Of a stretch of DNA of 64,000 nt, positions 1 through 8,776 are shown in pieces. The position numbers and the translations under genes are program-made. This DNA comes from Phyllobacteriaceae bacterium (lineage in GTDB: Bacteria > Pseudomonadota > Alphaproteobacteria > Rhizobiales > Rhizobiaceae), in assembly GCA_002708825.1 (NCBI GenBank), contig PAPF01000035.1, forward strand, positions 62,001-126,000, given 5' to 3'. The stretch's first letter is position 1; each line of letters begins with the position of its first letter. The notes under the pieces are model-generated. The model worked only from the letters and a program-made list of their open reading frames with translations. It had not been told where the DNA came from and searched no databases.

Positions 1-423
1 CACGAACTGAAACGGGATCTCGTGACGCTGAAGCGCTCGCTCTGGCCCACGCGCGACGTCATGAATGAACTGCGCAACGAGGGAAACGACATCATCGAGC
101 AGGACACGCGCCGCTACCTGCGCGATGTTCACGACCACGTTCTCCAGCTGATCGACATCATCGAGACCTGCCGCGAGATCGCCACCGGCCTGCACGATCT
201 CTATCTCTCCAGCATGTCGAACCGCATGAACGAGGTCATGAAGGTCCTCACCGTGATCGCCACCATCTTCATTCCGCTCAGTTTCCTGGCCGGCCTCTGG
301 GGCATGAATTTCGACCACATGCCGGAACTGGACTGGGCGTGGGGATATCCGATGGCGCTTGGCCTGATGGCTGCCGTCGCATTTGGTCTGTTGGCCTGGT
401 TCCGCTGGAAGAAATGGCTGTAA
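1..423 (+). CDS. corA: CorA family divalent metal ion transporter, C-terminal part
   Basis: The reading frame is open from base 1 to a TAA at 421-423, so the 5' part of the gene lies outside the window; 140 residues are visible. They hold the end of the long cytoplasmic helix (many charged residues), a first membrane helix, the signature Gly-Met-Asn of the family at bases 301-309 (GLWGMNF), a short periplasmic loop and a second membrane helix ending in the basic tail FRWKKWL. That two-helix C-terminus with GMN is diagnostic for CorA-type Mg2+/Co2+/Ni2+ (or Zn2+) channels, which work as pentamers in the inner membrane. The substrate cannot be decided from this fragment. Confidence 0.93.
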   Translation, partial: HELKRDLVTLKRSLWPTRDVMNELRNEGNDIIEQDTRRYLRDVHDHVLQLIDIIETCREIATGLHDLYLSSMSNRMNEVMKVLTVIATIFIPLSFLAGLWGMNFDHMPELDWAWGYPMALGLMAAVAFGLLAWFRWKKWL

Positions 424-452
424 CGGCAGGCATGGAAAGGGCAGGTACGAAC

Positions 453-779
453 ATGGTCCCGGTCATTCGAACGGTTGTCGCGCTCGCGGCGCTGGCAGGC
501 ATGGCCCTGCCCGCCAGCGCCGGGGAACGTCAGTGCGGCTGGTATGTCATCCTCGGCTGCTCGACCGACGCCTACGAGGCGGAAAAGATGCTGGAAGAGG
601 TGCGCGGTGTCGTGCTGCCGGGCAGCGCGGGCACGCATGTCGTGGAGACCGGCGACTATCCGAACTTCAATCCCGGTCTGTTCTGCGTGGTGGATGGCCC
701 GTTCGAATCGCAGGCGCGGGCAGAAATCGTCCATTGGACCGACATGGTACCGGAGGCCTACGTCAAGCGCGGCTGCTGA
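453..779 (+). CDS. Small secreted protein of unknown function
   Basis: A 108-residue protein with a clear Sec signal peptide: basic start (MVPVIRTVV), hydrophobic core and an AXA-type cleavage site (LPASA before GERQ), leaving a mature periplasmic protein of about 85 residues. The mature part has four cysteines (GERQCGW, ILGCST, LFCVV, terminal RGC) that could form two disulfides. I do not recognise a family. The start at 453 is preferred because it begins the signal peptide and has a purine-rich stretch (GGCAGG) about 8 bases upstream; ATG 432 is the alternative. It lies 50 bases before the permease gene and may be co-transcribed with it. Confidence 0.7.
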   Translation: MVPVIRTVVALAALAGMALPASAGERQCGWYVILGCSTDAYEAEKMLEEVRGVVLPGSAGTHVVETGDYPNFNPGLFCVVDGPFESQARAEIVHWTDMVPEAYVKRGC

Positions 780-829
780 GCGGCACCGTGCCGGACGGAA
801 CTTTTCCCCCGGCGCCCGGTTTGCCCGTC

Positions 830-2035
830 ATGGAATTCCTTGAACTCTGGGGCAAGTCCGCCCTGACGACACTGGGCTGGTTCTGGACAGCTTTCTGGGC
901 GTTCGGCCTGGGCTATCTCGTTTCGGCGGCCATCCAGGTCTTCGTGTCGCGGCAGCGCATGCGCAACGCCATCGGCAAGACCAACGCCCGCACTGTCGCG
1001 CTCGCCTCCTTCTTTGGTTTCATATCCTCGTCCTGCTCCTTCGCGGCGCTGGCCACCACCCGCAGCCTGCTGGCGAAGGGAGCGGGGCTCGTGCCCTCCT
1101 TCGCCTTCCTGCTGGCGTCCACGAACCTGGTCATCGAGCTTGGAATCGTCATCATGGCCTTCCTCTCCTGGCATTTCGTGGTCGGGGAATATTTTGGCGG
1201 ATTGCTGCTGATCCTGGTCGTCTGGCTGCTTGTCCGTCTCACCCGTCCGTCGGCGCTTGTCGAGACTGTCCGCGAAAGACTGGAACAGGGCCAGGACGGC
1301 GAGGTGCCGGACTGGCGGGCGCTGGTCCGGTCCGAGAAGGGATGGATAGATGTCGCAAAGGCCTATTTCGACGAATGGCTGATGGTCTGGAAGGACGTGA
1401 CGGTGGGCTTCACCGTCGCGGGCATCATCGCGGCATTCGTGCCGGGCAGTTTCTTCACCGCGCTGTTTCCCGGCAGCGGCAATGAAGCGACGTTTCTCGG
1501 CACGCTCGGCGATACGCTCGTCGGCCCGGTCGCCGCCTTCTTCACCTTCATCGGCTCCATGGGCAACATTCCGCTGGCCGGCGTCCTGTTCGCCAATGGC
1601 GTCTCAATGGCCGGAGTCATGGCCTTCATCTTCTCCGACCTCGTGGTCTTTCCGGTCATCCGCGTCAACGCCTTGTTCTATGGCTGGAAATTCGCGCTCT
1701 ATATCGCCGCTGTATTCCTGGCCGGCCTCGTCGTGACGGCCCTTGCAATCCACTACGGCTTCGCGCTCCTCGGCCTGCTGCCGGAAGCGGAGGGGCAGGG
1801 CAGGCAGGTCGCGCCCTCCGAACGATTCGCCCTCGATCATACCTTCTGGCTGAATGCCGCCTTTGCCCTTCTGTCCCTCGGCTTTGCCTGGCTGGCATGG
1901 ATGCGCGGCGGCTATGCGCGGGACGAGGGAATGGACATGCGCCATGGCGGACCGATCGACAGCATCCTGAAGTGGTTGGCGATCGCCGCCTTCGTCTGGA
2001 TTGCCGGCGGGGCAGTCGCGTGGGTTGTTGCCTGA
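830..2035 (+). CDS. ArsP/DUF318-type predicted permease
   Basis: A 401-residue integral membrane protein with about nine hydrophobic segments, split by a charged cytoplasmic loop near residues 130-180. Residues near 63-75 read SSSCSFAALATTRS, which matches the cysteine-containing core motif of the DUF318/ArsP permease family, and a similar small-residue motif recurs in the second half (GSMGNIPLAGVLFANG). Characterised ArsP proteins export trivalent organoarsenicals; most relatives are uncharacterised, so the substrate is open. No ars genes are nearby. The start is placed at MEFLELWG because the upstream in-frame stretch is low-quality sequence overlapping the preceding gene. It ends 7 bases from the convergent ABC permease gene. 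Confidence 0.8.
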   Translation: MEFLELWGKSALTTLGWFWTAFWAFGLGYLVSAAIQVFVSRQRMRNAIGKTNARTVALASFFGFISSSCSFAALATTRSLLAKGAGLVPSFAFLLASTNLVIELGIVIMAFLSWHFVVGEYFGGLLLILVVWLLVRLTRPSALVETVRERLEQGQDGEVPDWRALVRSEKGWIDVAKAYFDEWLMVWKDVTVGFTVAGIIAAFVPGSFFTALFPGSGNEATFLGTLGDTLVGPVAAFFTFIGSMGNIPLAGVLFANGVSMAGVMAFIFSDLVVFPVIRVNALFYGWKFALYIAAVFLAGLVVTALAIHYGFALLGLLPEAEGQGRQVAPSERFALDHTFWLNAAFALLSLGFAWLAWMRGGYARDEGMDMRHGGPIDSILKWLAIAAFVWIAGGAVAWVVA

Positions 2036-2042
2036 ACGGCCT

Positions 2043-2849
2043 TCAGCCGCGCCAGCGCAACAGCCAGCGCTCCGCAAGCGTGATCAGCCAGCTCACCGTG
2101 AGGCCGAGCGCCGAGAGCACAAGCACCCCTGCGATCAGCTGGTCGGTGGCGAACAGCGAGCCGGCCATCTGGATATAGGCGCCGATGCCCTTCTGCGCGG
2201 CGATCAGTTCGGCCGCCACGATCAGGATGATCGCGATGGCCGAGGTGATGCGCATGCCGGACAAAATGGCCGGCATGGCGCCCGGCAGCAGGATCTTGCG
2301 CGCGATGGCAAGGCGCGAAAGCCCGAAGCTCTGCCCCATGCGGATCAGCGAACGGTCGACATTGTCCCCCCCGCCATAGGTAGCGATGACGGTCGGAAAG
2401 AAGGTGCCGAACAGGATCAGCCCCACCTTGGAGGCTTCGCCGATGCCGAACCAGATGATGAACAGCGGCAGCAGCGCGATCTTCGGCACCGGAAAGATGG
2501 CGGCCACCAGCGGCGTCAGGCTGGCGCGCACCGGCGCGAACAGCGCGATGGCGAAGCCGACGGCGATGCCGAGCACCGTGCCGAGCGTCCAGCCCATGAC
2601 GAGGCGCGAGAGCGATGCGCTGAGATGCGCCCACAATTCGCCGCTGCGCCACAATTGCGCGAAGGCCGCCAGCACCTCGGACGGCGCCGGCAGCACGAGG
2701 CCGGAAATGAAACCGGTGCGGCTGCCCGTTTCCCAGATAGCGACCAGGGCCACGAAAGTGAGGATGGCGGTCAGCTTCGAAGGCCGGTAGTCGAACCCGC
2801 CGCCGCGATAGGCCACGGGCCGGCCGCGCTCGTCATCCCTGTCAGGCAT
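2043..2849 (-). CDS. ABC transporter permease (nitrate/sulfonate/taurine type)
   Basis: A 268-residue inner-membrane permease of the SsuC/TauC/NrtB family (BPD_transp_1). It has a hydrophilic N-terminus, then about six membrane helices, with the cytoplasmic EAA loop near residues 165-185 (MGQSFGLSRLAIARKI) that docks on the ATPase. The ATG at 2849 is chosen because AAGGAA lies a few bases upstream and it overlaps the stop of the ATPase gene by 8 bases, implying translational coupling. It is the last gene of the order binding protein, ATPase, permease. The substrate is not evident. Confidence 0.9.
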   Translation of the reverse strand: MPDRDDERGRPVAYRGGGFDYRPSKLTAILTFVALVAIWETGSRTGFISGLVLPAPSEVLAAFAQLWRSGELWAHLSASLSRLVMGWTLGTVLGIAVGFAIALFAPVRASLTPLVAAIFPVPKIALLPLFIIWFGIGEASKVGLILFGTFFPTVIATYGGGDNVDRSLIRMGQSFGLSRLAIARKILLPGAMPAILSGMRITSAIAIILIVAAELIAAQKGIGAYIQMAGSLFATDQLIAGVLVLSALGLTVSWLITLAERWLLRWRG

Positions 2850-3612
2850 CGGCCAGTTCCTTGTCGGCGGCTTCCGCCTCCTCGCGCATGGCATCCCAGA
2901 GCCGCTGCTGGATCGCGATCAGTTCCGGGTCGTCATGGCGGCGCGTCTCGATGGGCGTGCCGATGGTCACGACATCGCGCAGGCGTCCCGGCCGGCGCGA
3001 CAGGATGGCGACGCGATGGCCGAGCCGCACGGCCTCCTGCAGGTTGTGCGTCACGTAGACGGCGGTGAAGCGTTCGCGCAGCCAGAGCTGAACGAGATCG
3101 TCCATCAGCAGGTCGCGCGTCTGTGCGTCCAGCGCCGAAAGCGGCTCGTCCATCAGGAAGACCGCAGGCCGCACCGCAAGCGCCCGCGCGATGGCCACGC
3201 GCTGCTTCATGCCGCCGGAAAGCTGGCGCGGCCATGCCTTCTCGAAACCGGTGAGTTTCGTGCGCGCCAGGACATCGGCGATGATCGCCTCGCGCTCGCT
3301 CCGCGACACGGTCGGCTGGCCTTCCAGCACGAGCGCCACATTGTCATGCACGCTGCGCCAGGGCAACAGGGCGAAATCCTGGAAGATGTAGGTCAGCGGG
3401 TTGAGCGAATTGGCCGGCGGCTCGCTCATCTGCAGCACGGCGCCACTGTCGGGCGTCTCCAGCCCGCCGATCATCCTGAGCAGCGTGGACTTGCCGCAAC
3501 CCGACGGGCCGACAAGACAGAGGATCTCGCCGGAGGCGATGTCGAGCGATATGCCGTCCAGGACGGTGAGGCCGCCATAGGATTTCGCGACCGAGCGCAG
3601 CGAGAGTTCCAA
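2842..3612 (-). CDS. ABC transporter ATP-binding protein (SsuB/TauB type)
   Basis: A 256-residue nucleotide-binding subunit. All motifs are present: Walker A GPSGCGKST (about residue 36), Q-loop (FQDFALLPW), signature LSGGMKQR, Walker B VFLMDEP, D-loop SALD and the H-loop histidine (VTHNLQEA). The FQDFALLPWR and NLQEAVRL segments are typical of the nitrate/sulfonate/taurine importers. It starts with TTG; no ATG exists before the first beta strand, and GGAGG sits about 10 bases upstream. It acts with the neighbouring permease and binding protein. Confidence 0.92.
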   Translation of the reverse strand: MELSLRSVAKSYGGLTVLDGISLDIASGEILCLVGPSGCGKSTLLRMIGGLETPDSGAVLQMSEPPANSLNPLTYIFQDFALLPWRSVHDNVALVLEGQPTVSRSEREAIIADVLARTKLTGFEKAWPRQLSGGMKQRVAIARALAVRPAVFLMDEPLSALDAQTRDLLMDDLVQLWLRERFTAVYVTHNLQEAVRLGHRVAILSRRPGRLRDVVTIGTPIETRRHDDPELIAIQQRLWDAMREEAEAADKELADA

Positions 3613-3643
3613 CCTGTAGCGTCCTCCGCGTGAAGGCTTGGCG

Positions 3644-3669
3644 GGGCGGCGCGCATGCCGGCGCCGCCC
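3644..3669 (-). promoter_or_regulatory. Hairpin between the binding-protein and ATPase genes
   Basis: A perfect 9-bp inverted repeat (GGGCGGCGC / GCGCCGCCC) with an 8-base loop in the 75-base gap between the binding-protein stop and the ATPase start. No T-run follows on the minus strand, so it is not a standard terminator. By analogy with other binding-protein operons it may protect the upstream mRNA from 3' decay and keep the binding protein in excess. That role is inferred. Confidence 0.45.
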
Positions 3670-3687
3670 GCAACCTGTCCCTGCCCG

Positions 3688-4716
3688 TCAGTAGGTTTCG
3701 ACGAAGGACGTGTCCACCAGGTTTTCCAGCTTCGCGGTGTCGGGCACCAGCTTCTCGGCCTTGAACCACTCGAACTGGTCGGTAACGGAAGCCATGTTGA
3801 GCTTGCAGCCGGGCTGTAGCCGCATGGCACCGGCCTTGATCGGTCCAGCGGCCTTGTCCAGCGGCCGGTCCGTGTAGACATATTTGTGGATCAGTTCGAC
3901 CATGGCGTTGGCGGCATCCTCGCCGGCGGTCTTGTCGACGAGTGCCGCATTGTAGTCGGCGATGCCCTTGGAATAGGCCTTGAGGAAACGCTCGGTCACG
4001 TCCCGCTTTTCGGTCGTGTTGGCCGTGGAGGTGAAGACGGTGGTCACCTGGTAGCCGTCGATATAGTCGGCCACGTCGCCAATGATCTTCGCCCCGTCCG
4101 CCCCGGCAAGTCCCTTGGCGATATGCGGCACGATCGACCATGCGTCGACCTGGCCCGATTTCAGCGCGGCAATGACGGCGGGCACCTTCTGCAGCGCCAC
4201 AAGCTCCATGTCGGCGGTGGAGAAGCCTTCCTTCATGGCGATCTTGGAGGCCATGTAGTGGAAGGAAGACCCGGTGCCGGTAATGCCGAAACGCTTGCCC
4301 TTGAGGTCTGCCGGTGTCTTCAGCCCGGCATCGTAGGCGGCGACGGATGCCAGGATCTTCTGCCCGTCGATGCCCTTTTCCTCCGTCAGCGCGCCGCCGA
4401 TCACCTTCACCGCGCCCTTCTCGGCCAGGTTGATCAGCGCGCCGGTCATGGCCGTGACGCCATAGTCGATGTCGCCGGAGGCAATCGCCACCGCCATCGG
4501 GCCGGCGGCCTGGAACATCACCAGTTCGGCCTCCAGGTTCTCGTCGGCGAAATAGCCGCGCTCATGGGCGACATAGGCGCCCGCATGCGAGGTGAGCGAC
4601 AGGATGCCGACCTTGATCTTGTCGGCGGCAGCGGCATGGCCTGCTGTCATGGCGAGCACGGAAGCGGCCACGGCGGCGCTCATGAAGGTGCGGCGGGTCA
4701 ATCGGTTCGGTGTCAT
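3688..4716 (-). CDS. ABC transporter substrate-binding protein (NMT1/SsuA-like)
   Basis: A 342-residue periplasmic binding protein. The N-terminus (TRRTFMSAAVAAS... ending AHAAAAD) is a signal peptide with a twin-arginine, so Tat export is possible. The mature domain begins KIKVGILSLTSHAGAYVAHERGYF, matching NMT1/SsuA-type proteins that bind nitrate, sulfonates, taurine, thiamine precursors or similar small organics. The start has a strong Shine-Dalgarno (GGGAGGA, 6 bases upstream). It is the first gene of a three-gene importer. Sequence alone does not reveal the ligand. Confidence 0.9.
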   Translation of the reverse strand: MTPNRLTRRTFMSAAVAASVLAMTAGHAAAADKIKVGILSLTSHAGAYVAHERGYFADENLEAELVMFQAAGPMAVAIASGDIDYGVTAMTGALINLAEKGAVKVIGGALTEEKGIDGQKILASVAAYDAGLKTPADLKGKRFGITGTGSSFHYMASKIAMKEGFSTADMELVALQKVPAVIAALKSGQVDAWSIVPHIAKGLAGADGAKIIGDVADYIDGYQVTTVFTSTANTTEKRDVTERFLKAYSKGIADYNAALVDKTAGEDAANAMVELIHKYVYTDRPLDKAAGPIKAGAMRLQPGCKLNMASVTDQFEWFKAEKLVPDTAKLENLVDTSFVETY

Positions 4717-4950
4717 GCGGATCCTCCCTCAGGTCCTTTTTCTCTTCGCGTCGCGGCTGACTTTAGACCATGATGAAGCACGGGCAAGCCGTGAATTGCC
4801 CGGCCCGAGATGCGGGCTTCCATTTCGCCGCCAATTGCATTATAGGCAGCGCAACATCGCGGCCGTGCAGGCTGCCGTGTTTCATGGCCCGTGCTGGACG
4901 GCATCCCGGCTCTGGGCGTCCCGATCCTCTTTTTTCGAAAGGAACTTCCG

Positions 4951-5220
4951 ATGTCGATTACGCCTGAGCGCAAGCAGGCGCTCATCAAGGAATATGCCAC
5001 CGCCGCAAACGACACCGGTTCGCCGGAAGTGCAGGTGGCCATCCTGACCGAGCGGATCACCAACCTGACCGAACACTTCAAGGACCACAAGAAGGACAAT
5101 CATTCCCGCCGTGGTCTCCTGATGCTCGTCTCGCAGCGCCGCCGCCTCCTGGACTATGTGAAGGCCAAGGACGAAGCGCGCTACAAGACGCTGATCGGCA
5201 AGCTGGGCATCCGCCGCTAA
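4951..5220 (+). CDS. rpsO: 30S ribosomal protein S15
   Basis: An 89-residue protein, the usual S15 length, with the conserved core [14 protein letters not shown] and [19 protein letters not shown] and a basic C-terminus (LIGKLGIRR). It binds 16S rRNA at the central-domain three-way junction. AAAGGA lies 8-10 bases before the ATG; a longer in-frame extension upstream lacks any S15 similarity. It precedes pnp, the classical bacterial arrangement, but a strong terminator separates the two. Divergent from the ABC importer, so its promoter must lie in 4717-4950. Confidence 0.98.
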   Translation: MSITPERKQALIKEYATAANDTGSPEVQVAILTERITNLTEHFKDHKKDNHSRRGLLMLVSQRRRLLDYVKAKDEARYKTLIGKLGIRR

Positions 5221-5230
5221 ACCTTGGAAA

Positions 5231-5265
5231 CGCAGCCGGACGCAATCCGGCTGCGTTGCCTTTTT
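5231..5265 (+). terminator. Rho-independent terminator after rpsO
   Basis: A perfect 10-bp GC-rich stem (CGCAGCCGGA / TCCGGCTGCG) with a CGCAA loop, followed by TTGCCTTTTT. It starts 10 bases after the rpsO stop and ends about 250 bases before pnp, so pnp is likely reached by readthrough or from its own promoter. Confidence 0.88.
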
Positions 5266-5514
5266 CGGGCCATGGTGGCCCGGCCGGCGTCCCGGTCCGG
5301 CAGGCGGCAGACAGGCCGCACGGAAGGGACAGCCGCCCATGGGACAGGTCATGGGGCAGGATTGCCGGATGCTTGGAAGGCGCGTTGCCGCCTTCGCCTT
5401 TGATCGAGCATCCCGCTGTCTTGCCCGTGGCTCGTCCGAGACGACAGATGAGGAACGCACAGGTGCGCCGCAAGCATGGGGGCGCGCCCGTTCCGCCGAT
5501 GAAAAGGACAAGAC

Positions 5515-7662
5515 ATGTTTTCCCACCACAAGGTAGAGATCGAGTGGGGCGGCCGTCCGCTCGTGCTTGAGACCGGCAAGGTTGCCCGTCAGGCCGATGG
5601 CGCCGTTCTGGCCACCTATGGCGAGACCGTCGTGCTCGCCACGGTCGTCTCCGCCAAGGAGCCCAAGCCCGGCCAGGACTTCTTCCCGCTGACCGTCAAC
5701 TACCAGGAAAAGGCTTTCGCCGCCGGCAAGATCCCCGGCGGCTACTTCAAGCGCGAGGGCCGTCCCTCCGAGAACGAGACGCTGGTCTCGCGCCTGATCG
5801 ACCGTCCTATCCGCCCGCTCTTCGCCGACGGCTACAAGAACGATACCCAGGTCATCATCACCGTCGTGCAGCATGACCTGGAGAACAATCCGGACGTGCT
5901 CTCCATGGTGGCCGCGTCAGCCGCGCTGACGCTCTCCGGCGTTCCCTTCATGGGACCGATCGGCGGCGCGCGCGTCGGCTATATCGGCGGCGAATACGTC
6001 CTGAACCCGCATGTCGACGAAATGCCGGAAAGCAAGCTCGACCTGATCGTCGCCGGCACGTCCGATGCCGTGCTGATGGTCGAGTCGGAAGCCCAGGAAC
6101 TGTCCGAGGACATCATGCTGGGCGCCGTCATGTTCGGCCACAAGGCCTTCCAGCCGGTCATCGAGGCCATCATCAAGCTGGCCGAGGTTGCCGCCAAGGA
6201 CCCGCGTGACTTCCAGCCCGAGGACCTTTCGGAACTGGAAGGCGAGATGCTCAAGATCGCCGAGGCCGACCTGCGCGAGGCCTACAAGATCGTTGACAAG
6301 CAGAAGCGCTACGAGGCCGTCGACGCCGCCAAGGCCAAGGTGAAGGAAGCCTTTGCTCCGGCCGAGGGCGAGGACGCGAAGTGGACCGGCGAGCAGATCG
6401 GCACGGTCTTCAAGTCGCTCCAGGCCAAGATCGTGCGCTGGAACATCCTCGACACCAAGAGCCGTATCGATGGCCGCGATCTTTCGACCGTGCGCCAGAT
6501 CGTGTCGGAAGTCGGCATCCTGCCGCGCACCCACGGTTCGGCCCTGTTCACCCGCGGTGAGACCCAGGCCATCGTGGTCGCCACGCTGGGTACCGGCGAG
6601 GACGAGCAGTATGTCGACAGCCTGACCGGCACCTACAAGGAGCGTTTCATGCTCCATTACAACTTCCCGCCCTACTCGGTGGGCGAGACCGGCCGCATGG
6701 GTTCGCCCGGCCGCCGCGAGATCGGTCACGGCAAGCTCGCATGGCGCGCCATCCGCCCGATGCTGCCCGGCGCCGAGCAGTTCCCCTACACGCTGCGCGT
6801 CGTCTCCGAGATCACCGAATCCAACGGCTCGTCCTCCATGGCCACCGTCTGCGGCACCTCGCTGGCGCTGATGGATGCCGGCGTGCCGCTGGCCGCGCCC
6901 GTGGCGGGCATCGCCATGGGCCTGATCAAGGAAGACGACCGCTTCGCCGTCCTGTCCGACATCCTGGGTGACGAGGATCATCTGGGCGACATGGACTTCA
7001 AGGTGGCCGGCACGGCCAACGGCGTCACCTCGCTTCAGATGGACATCAAGATCGCCGGCATCACCGAGGAGATCATGGATGTCGCGCTGAACCAGGCCCG
7101 CGACGGCCGCCTGCATATCCTCGACGAGATGGCCAAGGCCATTTCCGAGAGCCGTGGCGAGGTTGGCGAGTTCGCGCCGCGCATCGAGGTCATGACCATC
7201 CCGACCGACAAGATCCGCGACGTGATCGGCACCGGCGGCAAGGTCATCCGCGAGATCGTGGAAAAGACCGGCGCCAAGGTGAACATCGAGGATGACGGCA
7301 CCATCAAGATCGCCTCGTCCAACGCCAAGGAGATCGAGGCGGCCAGGAAGTGGATCCACTCCATCGTCGCCGAGCCGGAAGTGGGCGAGATTTACCAGGG
7401 CACGGTCGTCAAGACCGCCGATTTCGGCGCCTTCGTGAACTTCTTCGGCCCGCGTGACGGTCTGGTTCACATCTCCCAGCTTGCCCCCGAGCGCGTTGCC
7501 AAGACCACCGACGTGGTCAAGGAAGGCGACAAGGTCTATGTCAAGCTGATGGGCTTCGACGAGCGCGGCAAGGTGCGCCTGTCCATGAAGGTCGTCGACC
7601 AGGAGACGGGCCAGGAAATCGTCCGCGAGAAGAAGGACCGCAAGGAAGACGACGCCGACTGA
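5515..7662 (+). CDS. pnp: Polynucleotide phosphorylase
   Basis: A 715-residue 3'-5' phosphorolytic exoribonuclease, a core degradosome and sRNA-turnover enzyme. Domains in order: RNase PH-like 1 (about 10-140, with the motif [21 protein letters not shown]), helical linker (about 230-310), catalytic RNase PH-like 2 (about 310-550, including the FFxRR-like loop region and the [10 protein letters not shown] motif near 490 with the catalytic aspartates), KH domain ([11 protein letters not shown] near 570) and S1 domain ([20 protein letters not shown] near 625-695). The length is normal. The 250-base leader upstream contains a GGGCCATGGTGGCCC palindrome that could form the structured 5' end known from pnp autoregulation in other bacteria; that is inference. 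Confidence 0.98.
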   Translation: MFSHHKVEIEWGGRPLVLETGKVARQADGAVLATYGETVVLATVVSAKEPKPGQDFFPLTVNYQEKAFAAGKIPGGYFKREGRPSENETLVSRLIDRPIRPLFADGYKNDTQVIITVVQHDLENNPDVLSMVAASAALTLSGVPFMGPIGGARVGYIGGEYVLNPHVDEMPESKLDLIVAGTSDAVLMVESEAQELSEDIMLGAVMFGHKAFQPVIEAIIKLAEVAAKDPRDFQPEDLSELEGEMLKIAEADLREAYKIVDKQKRYEAVDAAKAKVKEAFAPAEGEDAKWTGEQIGTVFKSLQAKIVRWNILDTKSRIDGRDLSTVRQIVSEVGILPRTHGSALFTRGETQAIVVATLGTGEDEQYVDSLTGTYKERFMLHYNFPPYSVGETGRMGSPGRREIGHGKLAWRAIRPMLPGAEQFPYTLRVVSEITESNGSSSMATVCGTSLALMDAGVPLAAPVAGIAMGLIKEDDRFAVLSDILGDEDHLGDMDFKVAGTANGVTSLQMDIKIAGITEEIMDVALNQARDGRLHILDEMAKAISESRGEVGEFAPRIEVMTIPTDKIRDVIGTGGKVIREIVEKTGAKVNIEDDGTIKIASSNAKEIEAARKWIHSIVAEPEVGEIYQGTVVKTADFGAFVNFFGPRDGLVHISQLAPERVAKTTDVVKEGDKVYVKLMGFDERGKVRLSMKVVDQETGQEIVREKKDRKEDDAD

Positions 7663-7687
7663 GGCGCCGCTTCCCATGGCATCCTGG

Positions 7688-7716
7688 AAGGCGCGGGTGG
7701 TCTCCATCCGCGCCTT
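7688..7716 (+). terminator. Probable terminator hairpin after pnp
   Basis: A 13-bp stem with one G-U pair (AAGGCGCGGGTGG / CCATCCGCGCCTT) and a 3-base loop, 25 bases after the pnp stop. It is followed by CATTCCGTTT, a weak T-tract, so termination may be partial and the next gene may be reached by readthrough. Confidence 0.55.
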
Positions 7717-7738
7717 CATTCCGTTTCGGGGATGAACG

Positions 7739-8761
7739 ATGAACGATGACCGGCTGAAGATCCTGTTTCACCCCTTTGCCTCGGGCCTTGCCGCCATGCC
7801 CGAAGACGGCCGCTGGCTCGCCGCCGGTATCGGGGCCGGTCTGGTCCTGCCGCAAGGCTTCGGCGCGCGACTGCATCTCGTCCAGGGCTTTCGGCCCGGC
7901 CACGATGCGCTGGCCCGCGCCGGTTTTGCCGTCAGCCCCGATTGGCCGGATGCTGACCCTCAGGGCTTCGACGGCGCCCTGATCCTGCTCGGGCGCCATC
8001 GCGGCCAGAACGAGGAATGGCTGCGCCAGGCGCTCGTCCGCCTGAAGCCGGGCGCGCCTGTCATCGTCGCCGGCGGCAAGACCGAAGGGGCGCAAAGCTT
8101 TGCCAGGCGGCTGAAGGCGGCGCTGCCCGGCGCGGTGGACAGTGTCGCGAAACATCACGGGCTTGCCATGTGGTTTGATCGTCCCGACGATGCGACGGTG
8201 ACCCGGGCTTTCCCGGAATCCACCCCGCCGTCCCTGGTCGAGGGGCGTTACCGCACGGCGCCCGGCATGTTCTCCCATGACCGGGTCGATGCGGGCTCGC
8301 GCCTGCTTGCCAGCTGCCTTCCGGCCGGCCTTTCGGGCCGCGTGGCCGATTTCTGCGCAGGCTGGGGCTATCTGGCCGCGCAGGTCTCTGGCCATTGCCC
8401 GAAGATTTCCGCGCTCGATCTCTACGAGGCCGATCATGCCGCGCTGGAGGCTGCGCGCCGGAACCTCGCGGACGTGCCTGTCCAGGTGGCGTTTCACTGG
8501 CATGACCTTGCGGGCGAACCGGTGGAGCGGCGCTACGATGCCATCGTCATGAATCCGCCCTATCACACCGGCCGCAAGGCGGAGCCCGATCTCGGCCGGG
8601 CGATGATCCGCCGTGCCGCTTCTGCCCTCAAGCCGGGCGGTTTCCTGCTCATGGTCGCCAACCGGCAATTGCCCTATGAAGGCGAACTCGCAGCTTCTTT
8701 CGCGAAAGTGGAAAGGCTGGCCGAGGAGGGCGGTTTCAAGGTCTTTCTTGCCCGCCGCTGA
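7739..8761 (+). CDS. RsmC-like class I SAM-dependent RNA methyltransferase
   Basis: A 340-residue protein with the two-domain design of RsmC/RlmG. The N-terminal half (about 1-170) is a degenerate Rossmann-like domain; the C-terminal half is catalytic, with the SAM loop VADFCAGWGYLAAQV (about 200-214), the acidic residue in ALDLYEAD, and the N6/N2-guanine motif NPPYHTGR (about 272). RsmC makes m2G1207 in 16S rRNA and RlmG makes m2G1835 in 23S rRNA; I cannot tell which applies. Of three closely spaced ATGs the one at 7739 is used because the earlier ATG at 7732 hits a stop after five codons. Convergent with the GGDEF-EAL gene. Confidence 0.85.
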   Translation: MNDDRLKILFHPFASGLAAMPEDGRWLAAGIGAGLVLPQGFGARLHLVQGFRPGHDALARAGFAVSPDWPDADPQGFDGALILLGRHRGQNEEWLRQALVRLKPGAPVIVAGGKTEGAQSFARRLKAALPGAVDSVAKHHGLAMWFDRPDDATVTRAFPESTPPSLVEGRYRTAPGMFSHDRVDAGSRLLASCLPAGLSGRVADFCAGWGYLAAQVSGHCPKISALDLYEADHAALEAARRNLADVPVQVAFHWHDLAGEPVERRYDAIVMNPPYHTGRKAEPDLGRAMIRRAASALKPGGFLLMVANRQLPYEGELAASFAKVERLAEEGGFKVFLARR

Positions 8762-8776
8762 CCGGACCCGCGGGTT

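Noticed and set aside
2001-3068. 355-codon plus-strand frame opposite the ABC permease and ATPase
   Set aside because: Rich in Arg, Gln, His and Asp, lacks hydrophobic structure, and lies antisense to two complete transporter genes.
5917-7719. 600-codon open frame on the minus strand opposite pnp
   Set aside because: Antisense shadow of a highly conserved gene in GC-rich DNA; amino-acid content is biased to His, Asp, Leu and Gly with no family match.
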